A stretch of 64,000 nt of DNA from Deferribacteraceae bacterium (GCA_020054865.1 JAIHAR010000008.1:1-64000), one strand, 5' to 3'. Shown: positions 35,351 to 44,829, numbered from the stretch's first letter. Numbers and translations: made by a program. The notes: generated by a model not told the origin, from the sequence alone.

Positions 35351-35926
35351 TTATTTAATTCCGTTGATTAAAAAATCTATTTTTTTTGAAAACATTTTTC
35401 TGAAATTGCTTAAATTTATATCATCATTCTTTATAATGACAGTATCAAGAAAATAACCGAAAATCAGATACCAGATTGTTTTTGTAATGATGATCAAATC
35501 CTCTTCGGAAAAGTTTGATAACTCTTTCTTGGATTTAAGAAACGTAATTAGTGTATTATCAAGGGCGTTGCACATATTGTTGTGACTTTCTTTAACTTTC
35601 TGCGGATATCTGTCTACTTCCGAGAAGAAAATTTTTATTGCACCTTTTTTCATAATGAGTTTTTTTATATTTTCAGTTGCTATCTCAAGAAGGGTATCTT
35701 TTAAACTGAGATTCTCGAGTTTTGGAATCAAGTTTTTTAAATCCGGCAAAAAGGATTTACTCTGTATAACCTCTTCAAAAATGCTCTCCTTTGAACCAAA
35801 ATGCCTGAAAAGTGTGACTTCAGAGACACCTGCGTGAAGGGCAATCTTTTTTGTTGTTGTGCCGAGGTAGCCTTTTTGTGAAAAAAGACCAAATGCCGCA
35901 TCGACTATTTTTTCCTTTGTGCTCAA
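35351..35926 (-). CDS. TetR-family transcriptional repressor of the efflux operon
   Basis: DNA-binding protein of about 191 residues. The N-terminal helix-turn-helix spans KIALHAGVSEVTLFRHFGSK, followed by a ligand-binding helical domain. I start at TTG 35926 because GGAGG lies five bases upstream; the upstream ATG at 35938 would contain that ribosome site. An 18-bp palindrome overlaps its promoter. The efflux genes follow in the same direction with a 12-base gap, so repressor and pump are probably co-controlled. Confidence 0.85.
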   Translation of the reverse strand: MSTKEKIVDAAFGLFSQKGYLGTTTKKIALHAGVSEVTLFRHFGSKESIFEEVIQSKSFLPDLKNLIPKLENLSLKDTLLEIATENIKKLIMKKGAIKIFFSEVDRYPQKVKESHNNMCNALDNTLITFLKSKKELSNFSEEDLIIITKTIWYLIFGYFLDTVIIKNDDINLSNFRKMFSKKIDFLINGIK

Positions 35927-35940
35927 ATATACCTCCATAG

Positions 35941-35983
35941 TGTAAGTAAGCACTTACATATAAAAACGTGCACAAAAAGTCAA
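35941..35983 (-). promoter_or_regulatory. tetR promoter and palindromic operator
   Basis: On the minus strand, TTGACT (35983-35978) and TATGTA (35960-35955) are 17 bases apart. The perfect palindrome TGTAAGT-AAGC-ACTTACA (35941-35958) overlaps the -10 box and the likely start. A bound repressor would block its own operon; this resembles AcrR/TetR-type operators. Confidence 0.7.
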
Positions 35984-36075
35984 GCTGAAAATCGTATGTA
36001 TTAAATTTCAAGTATACATTTGACTTATAATAAAAAAATATATATTTTAGGCTCATTAATCAAAAGGGGTGTATT

Positions 36076-36261
36076 ATGTCTGTAAATAAAGAGTTGCTTG
36101 ATATTTTGGCTTGCCCAAAGTGTAAAGGGGATGTCAGGCTTTCAAAAGACGAGAAAAATATTGTCTGTGATTCATGCAAGTTGCTTTATGAGATAAAGGA
36201 AGATATCCCGGTTATGCTTATCGACGAAGCAAAAGAGGTAGAAAACAGCCTTGAGTATTAG
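36076..36261 (+). CDS. Trm112/YcaR-like zinc-ribbon protein
   Basis: Sixty-one residues: LLDILACPKCKGDVRL, then IVCDSCKLLYEI, then IPVMLIDEA. The C-x2-C pairs and the YEI-x3-IPVML ending are typical of the Trm112/UPF0434 family. The bacterial role is not settled; in lipid-A-producing cells it is often near lpxK or kdsB. Here it precedes a heptose kinase, also in lipopolysaccharide synthesis. GGGGTG precedes the ATG. Confidence 0.85.
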   Translation: MSVNKELLDILACPKCKGDVRLSKDEKNIVCDSCKLLYEIKEDIPVMLIDEAKEVENSLEY

Positions 36262-36262
36262 C

Positions 36263-37246
36263 ATGGACAATTATATTAAAATCATTGAAAGTTTTAAAAA
36301 TCTCAAAATACTTGTAATTGGCGATTTGATGCTGGATGTTTTTCTCTATGGTGATGTTGAGAGAATATCTCCTGAAGCCCCTGTCCCTGTTGTCAGGGTT
36401 TTAAATATTATGCATCTTCCCGGAGGAGCAGCTAATGTTTCTTCAAACCTCAAATCATTGGGTGTAGATGTTACACTTTGCGGTGTTGTAGGGGGAGATG
36501 AAACCGGCAGAAAGTTTAGGCAGATTATTGATAATCAGGGGATTAATACATTTTTTATCGATGATGGGAGAAAGACAAGTATAAAAACAAGAGTGGTTGC
36601 TTCAAATCAGCAGGTTGTGAGGTTTGATGTTGAAGAAAATAAAAAGCTTTCGTCAAAATATGTTGGATATATTGAAAAATTTTTAGAGGATAAAATTAAT
36701 GGGTTTGATGCTGTTATTATATCAGACTATGGAAAAGGGGTTATAACTAAAAAACTTATTGAAAAGGTCAGTGAAATAACAAGGCATCGTAAAATACCGC
36801 TTACAGTTGATCCGAAAATAGAGAATTTCAGGTTTTATAAAGGGGTAACGTGCATTACGCCCAACACTAAAGAAGCCTCTGAGGGCTCTGGAATAAAAAT
36901 CAAAGATTATGAAGCGGTTGTTAAAGCTGCCAGGAAAATAATTAAAATGTTAAATCCCGAAACACTTCTGATTACAAGGGGCAGCAAGGGTATGGCCCTT
37001 TTTGATTCTAAGGGTGAAATTATAAAAGTACCTGCACTTGCAAAAGAGGTTTTTGATGTTACCGGTGCCGGAGATACTGTAATATCGGTTTTTACCTCAT
37101 GTATTGCCGCAAAAGCTTCTTATATTGATGCAGTGAAATTATCCAATCTTGCAGGTTCGATTGTTGTAGGGAAGATGGGCACAGCTACAGTCAGCCCGGA
37201 AGAGTTAATAAATAATCTAAATCTTGTTCTTAAAATGGAGAGTTAA
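36263..37246 (+). CDS. D-glycero-beta-D-manno-heptose-7-phosphate kinase, RfaE/HldE kinase domain
   Basis: PfkB-family sugar kinase of 327 residues in ADP-heptose synthesis for lipopolysaccharide core. LVIGDLMLDVFLYGDVERIS at the start, HLPGGAANVS (substrate site), ITRGSKGMALF and the catalytic DVTGAGDTV motif are all present. It has only the kinase half; the nucleotidyltransferase half of HldE must be separate. I start at ATG 36263 rather than the TTG at 36251, which overlaps the preceding gene. Confidence 0.88.
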   Translation: MDNYIKIIESFKNLKILVIGDLMLDVFLYGDVERISPEAPVPVVRVLNIMHLPGGAANVSSNLKSLGVDVTLCGVVGGDETGRKFRQIIDNQGINTFFIDDGRKTSIKTRVVASNQQVVRFDVEENKKLSSKYVGYIEKFLEDKINGFDAVIISDYGKGVITKKLIEKVSEITRHRKIPLTVDPKIENFRFYKGVTCITPNTKEASEGSGIKIKDYEAVVKAARKIIKMLNPETLLITRGSKGMALFDSKGEIIKVPALAKEVFDVTGAGDTVISVFTSCIAAKASYIDAVKLSNLAGSIVVGKMGTATVSPEELINNLNLVLKMES

Positions 37247-38749
37247 GTGGAGATTTTAACTTCAAGTCAAATGGAGCAAGCTGACAGTTATGCCATTAAT
37301 GAATTAAAGATTCCTTCCATTTTGTTGATGGAAAATGCTGCAATCGCCTTTGCAGATGAGATTGAAAAGGATTTAAATGCTCTGTCCAAAGTTTGTATTG
37401 TTTGTGGAGCTGGAAACAATGGAGGAGATGGGTATGCCGTTGCAAGACATCTTGTAAATAGAGGTTATTTTGTAGATGTTGTATCAATTAATCCTGAGAA
37501 ATTAAAGGGTGACGCAAAAGTTAATTTTGAGATCTTGAAAAATTTGCCGGTCAGAATCATAGATGATTTTTTACATGTAAACTATGGCAATTATGACCTG
37601 GTAGTAGATGCAATATTTGGTACCGGCTTAAACAGAAAAGTAGAAGGTGACCTTGAAAAGCTCATCTTGAAGATAAACACCGAAGCAATAAAAGTATACA
37701 GTATTGATATTCCAAGTGGGTTAAGCGGAAGCACGGGGGAGATTTTTGGTGAGCATATTAGAGCACAAAAAACTGTTACCTTTTGCAGACCAAAAATTGT
37801 GCATGTGCTTTACCCTGCAAAGGCTGCCTGCGGAGATATAGTTGTGAAAAATATATCTATCCCGGACAGTGCTGTTAATTCAACCAGACCGGATAATTTT
37901 CTACTTTCAGGGCATAATGTACCACGTATCATAAGAAGGGGTGTAAATACTCACAAAGGTCATTTCGGACATACAGCAATAATTGCTGGTTCAAAAGGTA
38001 AAGTTGGTGCCGGTATCCTTACCGCAAGGGCCTGTATTTCCACAGGTAGCGGTCTTACCACAGTGGTGACTCCAAAAAATTTTATTAACTCTTTTCATTC
38101 CGCGGTTTCTGAAAGCATGTGCCTTGATGTGGACTCAGAAGATGTTCTTGAAGTTAAAGACCTGCAGAGAGTTGTGGATTTTGTTAAGGACAAGGGGTGT
38201 GTTGCAATAGGACCAGGTCTTGGTACAGCTGAAAGTACTAAGGAGCTTGTGAAGGGGATAATTGAAAACAGTTCAAACAAACTTGTGATAGATGCGGATG
38301 GTATAAATTTGCTTGATGAATCTACCTTTGAAAAACTTGCTTTTCGGACTGTTTTAACCCCACATGTGGGTGAATTTTGCAGATTGTGCAAAATTACAAA
38401 GGATGATTTGGCTAAGGACAGACTAAATATATGCAAAAATTTTGCACTAAAACATTCGGTATCCCTTGTGTTAAAAAGTGCCGATACAATAATAAGTTTA
38501 CCTGATGGTAGAGCTTTTGTATTTAATGAAGGAAGCCCTTCCCTTGCAAAGGGGGGAAGCGGCGATGTCTTGACCGGCATGATAGCATCTTTTATATCTC
38601 AGGGATATCAGATTGAAGATGCTTGTAAGCTGGGAGTGTATATTCATGGCCGTACAGGAGCTTTTCTCCATAGTAGATATAATGAATTTTATCCAAAAGC
38701 ATCAGATATTTGTGATAACTTGTGGGTGGTGATGAATGAATTGCTCTAA
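37247..38749 (+). CDS. nnr: bifunctional NAD(P)HX epimerase/dehydratase
   Basis: Repairs hydrated NADH and NADPH. The 500-residue protein has an N-terminal epimerase domain (YjeF_N, residues 1-205) with CGAGNNGGDGYAVARHL and DAIFGTGLNR, and a C-terminal ADP-dependent dehydratase domain (YjeF_C) with IAGSKGKVGAGILTARA, PGLGTAES and GGSGDVLTGMIA. It starts with GTG after GGAG. It overlaps the tsaE gene by 14 bases. Confidence 0.93.
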   Translation: MEILTSSQMEQADSYAINELKIPSILLMENAAIAFADEIEKDLNALSKVCIVCGAGNNGGDGYAVARHLVNRGYFVDVVSINPEKLKGDAKVNFEILKNLPVRIIDDFLHVNYGNYDLVVDAIFGTGLNRKVEGDLEKLILKINTEAIKVYSIDIPSGLSGSTGEIFGEHIRAQKTVTFCRPKIVHVLYPAKAACGDIVVKNISIPDSAVNSTRPDNFLLSGHNVPRIIRRGVNTHKGHFGHTAIIAGSKGKVGAGILTARACISTGSGLTTVVTPKNFINSFHSAVSESMCLDVDSEDVLEVKDLQRVVDFVKDKGCVAIGPGLGTAESTKELVKGIIENSSNKLVIDADGINLLDESTFEKLAFRTVLTPHVGEFCRLCKITKDDLAKDRLNICKNFALKHSVSLVLKSADTIISLPDGRAFVFNEGSPSLAKGGSGDVLTGMIASFISQGYQIEDACKLGVYIHGRTGAFLHSRYNEFYPKASDICDNLWVVMNELL

Positions 38750-39161
38750 AAAGTCATCAACCCTTGCCGATACAAAAAGCATCGCAAATAAGGTAGCCGA
38801 TTATTGTATAAAAAATGATAAAAGGGTAATTTTATTGAATGGGGAAATGGGTGCAGGCAAAACAACTTTTACAAAATATTTCGCAGCTGCAATAGGCTTA
38901 AAAGATCAATCCGCAAGCCCGACATTCACCATTTTAAATACCTATGAGTCAGAAAATATAAAACTTTTGCATTTTGACCTTTACAGAATTGATAGTTTGC
39001 AGGAGCTGGAGCAAACAGGTTTTTTTGAATATATTGAAGACGAAGCATTTGTTATCATTGAATGGTCGAATAAACTTGACTTAAAAGAGTATTTCGACGA
39101 AGTTATAGAGATAGAAATTGTCAAGAGCAATACTGAAAGAATTTTTAATATAAAAGGATGA
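38736..39161 (+). CDS. tsaE: TsaE, tRNA threonylcarbamoyladenosine ATPase
   Basis: P-loop ATPase of 141 residues needed to make the t6A modification on tRNAs reading ANN codons with TsaB, TsaC and TsaD. Walker A LNGEMGAGKTTFTKYF, the SPTFTILNTY segment and FDLYRID, then IIEWSNKL are all typical. It overlaps nnr upstream and the next small gene by four bases. Confidence 0.93.
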   Translation: MNCSKKSSTLADTKSIANKVADYCIKNDKRVILLNGEMGAGKTTFTKYFAAAIGLKDQSASPTFTILNTYESENIKLLHFDLYRIDSLQELEQTGFFEYIEDEAFVIIEWSNKLDLKEYFDEVIEIEIVKSNTERIFNIKG

Positions 39162-39370
39162 TGGTGAAACATATGGAGCCTATTTTCTGCCCTTATTGCG
39201 GCAAAAAGAGTCTTGAAGAGCTTGAGCCTACTGAGCTTATGGTGGATAATGACGTTTGGTACATTTTACACTATGAATGCAAAGAATGCTCGGAAATGTT
39301 TGACAGGGTACTTTTAAAAGATGTAGATGTAAATGATTTTGAAGATAATGAAGAAGGTCTCTGGAGTTAG
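39158..39370 (+). CDS. small zinc-ribbon-like protein of unknown function
   Basis: Seventy residues with two C-x2-C pairs (CPYCGKK near the start, CKECSEMF later), typical of a zinc ribbon, and an acidic C-terminus. No named family comes to mind. An internal ATG at 39173 (MEPIFCPYCG) is an alternative start. It overlaps tsaE by four bases, so translation is coupled in this housekeeping operon. Confidence 0.65.
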   Translation: MMVKHMEPIFCPYCGKKSLEELEPTELMVDNDVWYILHYECKECSEMFDRVLLKDVDVNDFEDNEEGLWS

Positions 39371-39371
39371 T

Positions 39372-39614
39372 ATGAATATAGATAACAGCGAGAAGTTCAA
39401 AGCAGTTATTGTCAAGGAAAGCCTTGAGGATATCAATCTATTTCTTGCTGAGCTTGAGCATACCATAGAAAAGTTGACAGAAGATGTTGATGATGAAACA
39501 TATTTTATGCTTCAGTATAAACTTCAGGTTCTGGAGTATAAGATGGCAGACATAAACAGAATTTTAAATGCAACTTTAAATATTGAAGATATTAATAAAA
39601 ATTCAATTTCTTAA
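39372..39614 (+). CDS. small helical protein of unknown function
   Basis: Eighty residues, MNIDNSEKFKAVIVKESLED at the start, strongly acidic and helical throughout with heptad-like leucines, so a coiled coil is likely. I use ATG 39372, with GGAG eight bases upstream, rather than the longer frame from 39333. Located between the zinc-ribbon gene and valS; function unknown. Confidence 0.6.
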   Translation: MNIDNSEKFKAVIVKESLEDINLFLAELEHTIEKLTEDVDDETYFMLQYKLQVLEYKMADINRILNATLNIEDINKNSIS

Positions 39615-39630
39615 AATGAGGTGAGTTTTG

Positions 39631-42258
39631 ATGTGCACTAAAGAGATTCCAACACGAATTGATACAAAGGTTTTTGAAAAAGAGATTTATGAAACCTGGC
39701 TTGAGAAAAAGTATTTTCATGCAGATGAAAATTCAAAAAAACAAAAATATTCTATTGTTATACCTCCGCCAAATGTTACAGGCTCCCTTCATATGGGGCA
39801 TGCTTTAAATAACACGTTGCAGGACATACTTGCAAGATTCCACAGACTTAAGGGCTTTGAAGTATTGTGGCTTCCGGGTACTGACCATGCCGGTATTGCA
39901 ACGCAGAACGTTGTAGAAAAGATGCTTGCAAAGGAGGGCTTAAGCAGACATGACCTTGGCAGAGAAAAATTTATTGAAAGGGTATGGAAGTGGAGAGAAG
40001 AGTCTGGTGGTCAGATTATCAATCAGTTAAAAAGACTTGGGGCAAGCTGTGACTGGGACAGAGAAAGATTTACCATGGATGAAGGGCTTTCCCGTGCAGT
40101 GAGAAAGGTGTTTGTCCAGCTTTATGAAGAGGGACTTATATACAGGTCAAATTACATTGTAAACTGGTGCCCAAGATGTTTGACTGCTTTAAGCGACCTT
40201 GAAGTAGAGCACGAAGAAAAAGACAGCTTTTTGTATTATATTTATTATCCTGTAAAGGGTTTAAATGAAAAAATTTGTATTGCAACTACAAGGCCTGAAA
40301 CCATGCTGGGGGACACTGCTGTTGCCGTTCACCCTGAAGATGAAAGATATAGGCATCTGATAGGCAAAAAGGTAATATTGCCTATTCTTAACAGAGAGAT
40401 ACCGATCATAGCGGATGAATATGTCGAAAAAGATTTTGGCACTGGTGCATTAAAGGTTACACCTGCCCATGACCCTAACGACTTTGAGCTCGGCAAAAAG
40501 CATGGTCTTGAAGAGATAAATGTAATGACTGATTTGGGGATAATCAATGAAAATGGCGGCAAGTTTAAGGGGCTTGACAGATTTGAGGCAAGAAAGCAGA
40601 TAATTGAAGAGCTTGAAAAACTTGGGCTTTTTAATAAGCAGGAGCCTTTGAAGCATAGTGTTGGAAGCTGTTACAGATGCAAATCCGTGGTTGAGCCGAG
40701 AATTTCCATGCAGTGGTTTGTTAAAATAAAGCCTTTGGCAGAAAGAGCTATTGATGTTGTAAAGGATAAAAAGATAAAAATTTTTCCTGAAAGCTGGGAA
40801 AAAACATATTTCGAATGGATGTACAATATCCGTGATTGGTGTATTTCAAGACAGATATGGTGGGGGCATCGTATTCCTGCCTGGTATTGCAATGATTGTG
40901 AGCATATTACTGTGTCTATGGAAGAGCCTTCAGAATGTTCAAGCTGTGGCTCTATGTCTCTTACACAGGAGACGGATGTTCTTGATACTTGGTTTTCATC
41001 GGCACTATGGCCTTTTTCTACGATGGGTTGGCCTGAAAAAACCAAAACTCTTGAAAAATTTTATCCCACATCTTGCCTTGTGACGGGATTTGATATTCTC
41101 TTTTTCTGGGTAGCAAGGATGATTATGATGGGGATGAAATTTATGGATGAAGTACCTTTTGAACATGTTTATATTCATGCCCTTGTAAGGGACCAGTATG
41201 GTCAAAAAATGAGCAAATCAAAAGGTAATGTTATTGACCCTCTTGTTATAATTGACAAGTATGGTGCGGACGCCTTCAGATTTACTCTGGCTGCATTTGC
41301 TGCACAGGGGAGGGATATAAAACTTTCTGAAGACAGGATAGAAGGGTATTACAACTTTATAAATAAAATATGGAATGCATCGAGATTTATTCTGATTAAT
41401 TCGGAAAAAGAGACTTATAGGGATATTTCAGAGTACACACTTGAAGACGAAGATAAATGGATATTGCAACAGCTTGGAAATGTTACTGCCAGTGTAGAAA
41501 AATACATAAAATCATATGATTTCAATGAAGCTGCAACCAGTATATACCATTTCTTCTGGAACAAATTTTGTGACTGGTATATTGAATTTATAAAAGACAG
41601 GATTTTTAACGATAACAACAAAGAGTGTGCAATCGCTGTTGCAAGATTTGTATTGAAAAAATCTCTTATTATTCTTCATCCTTTTATGCCATTCATCACT
41701 GAATATATTTACAAATTTGTTGGTGACCTGGAAAGTATTATGCTTGAGGCATATCCTGAGCCTATTTTGGGATATGAAAAAGAGTATGAAAATATAGAAA
41801 AAGTAATTAAATTGATATCGAAAGTCAGAAATATAAGGGGTGAATATAATGTTTCCCCTTCAAAGGTTTTGAACATTACAATCAAAACTGATGATGAAAA
41901 TGTGAAGTCGACTTTTAGTGAAAAAGAAAACCTGATTAAGAGAATTGCAAGAGTCGACAGAGTAGATTTTACAGCAGTCGATGTGGATAATGCTGCAGTT
42001 AATGTTGCCAAAGATTATTCTGTTTTTGTCCCTCTTGGTGGTCTTATCGATATAGAATCTGAGATTAAGAGACTTGAAAAAGAGAAAATATCCCTTGAGA
42101 AGGATTACAAAGTTTACGGGGGCAAATTGCAGAATGAAAATTATCTCAATAAGGCGCCAAAAGAAGTAGTGGAAAAAGATAAGCTGAAATTTGAGGAAAT
42201 TGTGGTAAAATTAAAAGAGATTGAAAATAGCATCGAGAGGCTTAAAAAGATATGCTGA
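39631..42258 (+). CDS. valS: valyl-tRNA synthetase
   Basis: Class I synthetase charging tRNA-Val, 875 residues. PNVTGSLHMGHALN is the HIGH motif, KMSKSKGNVIDP the KMSKS motif, and GTDHAGIATQ is typical of ValS. The editing domain with TTRPETMLGDTAVAV lies between, and a C-terminal coiled coil (IKRLEKEKISLEKDY) is the ValS tRNA-binding arm. GAGGTGAG precedes ATG 39631. It overlaps nadC by seven bases. Confidence 0.97.
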   Translation: MCTKEIPTRIDTKVFEKEIYETWLEKKYFHADENSKKQKYSIVIPPPNVTGSLHMGHALNNTLQDILARFHRLKGFEVLWLPGTDHAGIATQNVVEKMLAKEGLSRHDLGREKFIERVWKWREESGGQIINQLKRLGASCDWDRERFTMDEGLSRAVRKVFVQLYEEGLIYRSNYIVNWCPRCLTALSDLEVEHEEKDSFLYYIYYPVKGLNEKICIATTRPETMLGDTAVAVHPEDERYRHLIGKKVILPILNREIPIIADEYVEKDFGTGALKVTPAHDPNDFELGKKHGLEEINVMTDLGIINENGGKFKGLDRFEARKQIIEELEKLGLFNKQEPLKHSVGSCYRCKSVVEPRISMQWFVKIKPLAERAIDVVKDKKIKIFPESWEKTYFEWMYNIRDWCISRQIWWGHRIPAWYCNDCEHITVSMEEPSECSSCGSMSLTQETDVLDTWFSSALWPFSTMGWPEKTKTLEKFYPTSCLVTGFDILFFWVARMIMMGMKFMDEVPFEHVYIHALVRDQYGQKMSKSKGNVIDPLVIIDKYGADAFRFTLAAFAAQGRDIKLSEDRIEGYYNFINKIWNASRFILINSEKETYRDISEYTLEDEDKWILQQLGNVTASVEKYIKSYDFNEAATSIYHFFWNKFCDWYIEFIKDRIFNDNNKECAIAVARFVLKKSLIILHPFMPFITEYIYKFVGDLESIMLEAYPEPILGYEKEYENIEKVIKLISKVRNIRGEYNVSPSKVLNITIKTDDENVKSTFSEKENLIKRIARVDRVDFTAVDVDNAAVNVAKDYSVFVPLGGLIDIESEIKRLEKEKISLEKDYKVYGGKLQNENYLNKAPKEVVEKDKLKFEEIVVKLKEIENSIERLKKIC

Positions 42259-43100
42259 ATTTTCTGATACTGGATGACCTGATAAAACTTGCTCTGAAAG
42301 AAGATATAGGGCATGGGGATATTACCACTGAGGCAATTTCACCTTTTTTGAAAGGGGGTGAATACTATTTTCTTGCCAAGGAAAATTTTATTCTTTGTGG
42401 GATTGATATTGTAAAGCGGGTTTTCTGGCATATGAATCAGAATATTGAGGTGGAGTTTAAAAAGAAAGATGGAGAAATGGTCAAAAAAGGGGAGAAATTT
42501 GGGTTTGTAAGGGGTGATTCTAAGTATATTCTTTCTGCTGAAAGGGTATCCTTAAATTTTCTTCAAAGACTTTCAGCAATAGCTACTGAGACCAACAGAT
42601 ATGTAAAAAAGCTTGAAGGGACAAACATCAAAATTCTTGACACGAGAAAAACCACGCCGGGGCACAGAATGCTTGAAAAATACGCTGTAAAGGTTGGTGG
42701 AGGCAATAATCACAGGTTTGGCCTTTTTGACGGAGTAATGTTAAAGGATAACCATATTGATGCAGCCGGTGGTATTAAAAATGCAGTAGCAACTGTAAGA
42801 GAAAATATAGCTTCCACTATAAAAATTGAAGTTGAAACAAGAAACCTTAAAGAAGTAGCCGAAGCTGCTGCTGCAGAGGCGGATATTATTATGCTGGATA
42901 ACTTTGAAATCAAGGATATTCCTAAAGCAAGGGAAATAGCAGGTAAAAAGATAAAATTGGAAGTATCAGGCGGAGTCAACTTGAAAAATATTGAGACTTA
43001 TAAGGAGTTTGATATTGATTATATTTCTGTAGGCAGTCTTACTCACGGTATTAAAAGTGTAGATATAAGCCTAAAATACGGGGGTAAATATGAAAATTAA
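42252..43100 (+). CDS. nadC: nicotinate-nucleotide pyrophosphorylase (carboxylating)
   Basis: Quinolinate phosphoribosyltransferase of 282 residues that makes nicotinate mononucleotide in NAD synthesis. Motifs: ALKEDIGHGDITTEA, ILDTRKTTPGHRMLEKYAV, NHRFGLFDGVMLKDNH, IKIEVETRNL and SGGVNLKNI. Normal length. Start overlaps the valS end; the end overlaps the next small gene by 11 bases. Confidence 0.96.
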   Translation: MLNFLILDDLIKLALKEDIGHGDITTEAISPFLKGGEYYFLAKENFILCGIDIVKRVFWHMNQNIEVEFKKKDGEMVKKGEKFGFVRGDSKYILSAERVSLNFLQRLSAIATETNRYVKKLEGTNIKILDTRKTTPGHRMLEKYAVKVGGGNNHRFGLFDGVMLKDNHIDAAGGIKNAVATVRENIASTIKIEVETRNLKEVAEAAAAEADIIMLDNFEIKDIPKAREIAGKKIKLEVSGGVNLKNIETYKEFDIDYISVGSLTHGIKSVDISLKYGGKYEN

Positions 43101-43353
43101 TGACATTGAAAGAGCGAAGAGATTGGCCCGTACCATTGCAACTGATATTTTTCTCTACAACAAGGATAAGGTTGAAGAAGGGATAAAGAATGATAACCTT
43201 TTTGAAGTGATTGATGAGGAGATAAAAGAAGGTAGAAAGCTTTTTCTTGAAAAGGTAGATACTTCCGTTATTAAAGAAAAAATTTTTGACATGACTATCA
43301 ATGATATTATTGTAGCAAAATACAGCAAGGATATTCGGTCAGATATCTGGTAA
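43090..43353 (+). CDS. small conserved-looking protein of unknown function
   Basis: Eighty-seven residues, with an opening RAKRLARTIATDIFLYN then KVEEGI and EEIKEGRKLFLEKV. I recall this pattern at the end of some deltaproteobacterial and Deferribacterota proteins, but no function. Highly charged and helical, with no membrane segment. Translation is coupled to nadC by an 11-base overlap. Confidence 0.65.
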   Translation: MKINDIERAKRLARTIATDIFLYNKDKVEEGIKNDNLFEVIDEEIKEGRKLFLEKVDTSVIKEKIFDMTINDIIVAKYSKDIRSDIW

Positions 43354-43354
43354 G

Positions 43355-43873
43355 ATGTCAAAACCGAAGCTTTTTGGCCCGAAAAACTTACTGGTATATT
43401 TAATTGTAGCCTATCTTTTTTATTTTTTGTATTCATATCGTTTAAACTCACCGCTGCCGGTTTCTTCCAGGATACCTGATACCATTTTGTATACGCTCAA
43501 CGGCGAGAAATTTTTGCTTAATGACTACAGGAGTAACAAGTTTCTTATATTTTTTGATAAAGCAAGTGTCTATTCCCCTTATTACTTAAAGGTTATTCCT
43601 GATTTAAAACTGATTGCTGAAAGCTTTAATATTGACATTTTCCTTATTTTTAAGAAACCTGTTGATGTTGAATTACTGAAAAAAATTTTGCAGAAAAATA
43701 AATACAAACTGCTTGAAAATATAACTTATAGTGCTAATATAAGTAAACTTGCTGATGATTATGGAATAAGGAGCTGGCCTCATTTTTATATGATTAACTC
43801 TGATAACAAGGTTGTTTACCAGGCTAAGCTTCCATCGGTCAGAGCAATTAATGATATTTTAAGGAGATATTGA
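43355..43873 (+). CDS. membrane-anchored thioredoxin-fold protein lacking the CxxC pair
   Basis: The 172-residue protein has an N-terminal membrane anchor (residues 11-28) and a TlpA/thioredoxin-like domain with a later cis-Pro-like SWPHFYMI. At the place of WCxxC it reads SVYSPYY (71-77), so both redox cysteines are absent and no other cysteine occurs. A redox reaction is therefore unlikely; binding or assembly is possible. Stop overlaps the trxB start. Confidence 0.7.
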   Translation: MSKPKLFGPKNLLVYLIVAYLFYFLYSYRLNSPLPVSSRIPDTILYTLNGEKFLLNDYRSNKFLIFFDKASVYSPYYLKVIPDLKLIAESFNIDIFLIFKKPVDVELLKKILQKNKYKLLENITYSANISKLADDYGIRSWPHFYMINSDNKVVYQAKLPSVRAINDILRRY

Positions 43874-44829
43874 TGGAGCAGTTTTTTAACTACGATGATT
43901 TAAAAGATTTGTACGATATAGCTATTATCGGTGGAGGCCCTGCTGGTCTTACTGCAGGGATTTATGCCGCAAGAGATAATCTGGATACGATTATTCTGGA
44001 GAAAAATTTCCCTGGTGGACAGGTTGGAATTACAGAGATTATTGAAAATTATCCGGGGTTTCCTGATGGAATAATGGGTGGGGACCTGGCTGAAAAGATG
44101 TTTTTACATGCGAGAAAATTTGGTGTACAGGTTAAAAACGGGATATGCGGGAAAATAGAAATTGACGGAAAATATAAAATTATTCATCTTGAACACAGTG
44201 TACATAAGATAAAAGCCAAAAGTATAATTTTCGCAACAGGTGCCAAACCTTTGCACCTTGAAGTGCCCGGAGAAAATAAATTTCTTGGAAGAGGTATCTC
44301 TTTTTGTGCCACCTGCGACGGGGCATTTTATAAGGATAAAGTTGTGGCAGTTATTGGCGGTGGTGACTCGGCTGTTGAGGAAGGTAATTATCTTACAAAG
44401 TTTGCAAAAAAAGTATATATTGTTCACAGAAGAGATAAGCTGAGGGCTGCAAAAATATTACAGGATAGGGCATTTAAAAATCCTAAAATAGAATTTATTT
44501 ACAATTGTGTAGTCAAAGAAGTAAAAGGGGAAGAGAAAATTAATGCTATTACATTGCACAATCGAGTTGAGGAAAAAGATTTTGATTTGCCAGTGGACGG
44601 AGTGTTTGTTTTTATAGGATGGACAGCTGATACTGAGCTTCTTAAAGGTATGGTGGATATGGATGATTCGGGGTTTATAAAAACTGACGAGCATATGGCA
44701 ACAAAAATACCTGGAATTTTTGCTGCCGGTGATAACAGGCTGAAAGAGCTAAGACAGGTTGTGACTGCTGTTGCAGATGGTGCTATTGCTGCAAAATCAG
44801 CTGAAAAATATATTGAAGAGAATTTTTAA
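43873..44829 (+). CDS. trxB: thioredoxin reductase-like flavoprotein
   Basis: NAD(P)H-dependent FAD flavoprotein of 318 residues that reduces thioredoxin. FAD motif IIGGGPAGLTAGIYAARD, redox motif CATCDGAFYKDK, NAD(P) motif VIGGGDSAVEEGNYL and the GIFAAGDNR end are all there. AAGGAG precedes ATG 43873. Whether thioredoxin or another partner is reduced is not shown; no thioredoxin gene is in the window, and the neighbour lacks CxxC. Confidence 0.92.
   Translation: MEQFFNYDDLKDLYDIAIIGGGPAGLTAGIYAARDNLDTIILEKNFPGGQVGITEIIENYPGFPDGIMGGDLAEKMFLHARKFGVQVKNGICGKIEIDGKYKIIHLEHSVHKIKAKSIIFATGAKPLHLEVPGENKFLGRGISFCATCDGAFYKDKVVAVIGGGDSAVEEGNYLTKFAKKVYIVHRRDKLRAAKILQDRAFKNPKIEFIYNCVVKEVKGEEKINAITLHNRVEEKDFDLPVDGVFVFIGWTADTELLKGMVDMDDSGFIKTDEHMATKIPGIFAAGDNRLKELRQVVTAVADGAIAAKSAEKYIEENF

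Noticed and set aside
36000-36075. Riboswitch ahead of the housekeeping operon
   Set aside because: Only about 75 AT-rich bases without stable paired stems or known aptamer cores.
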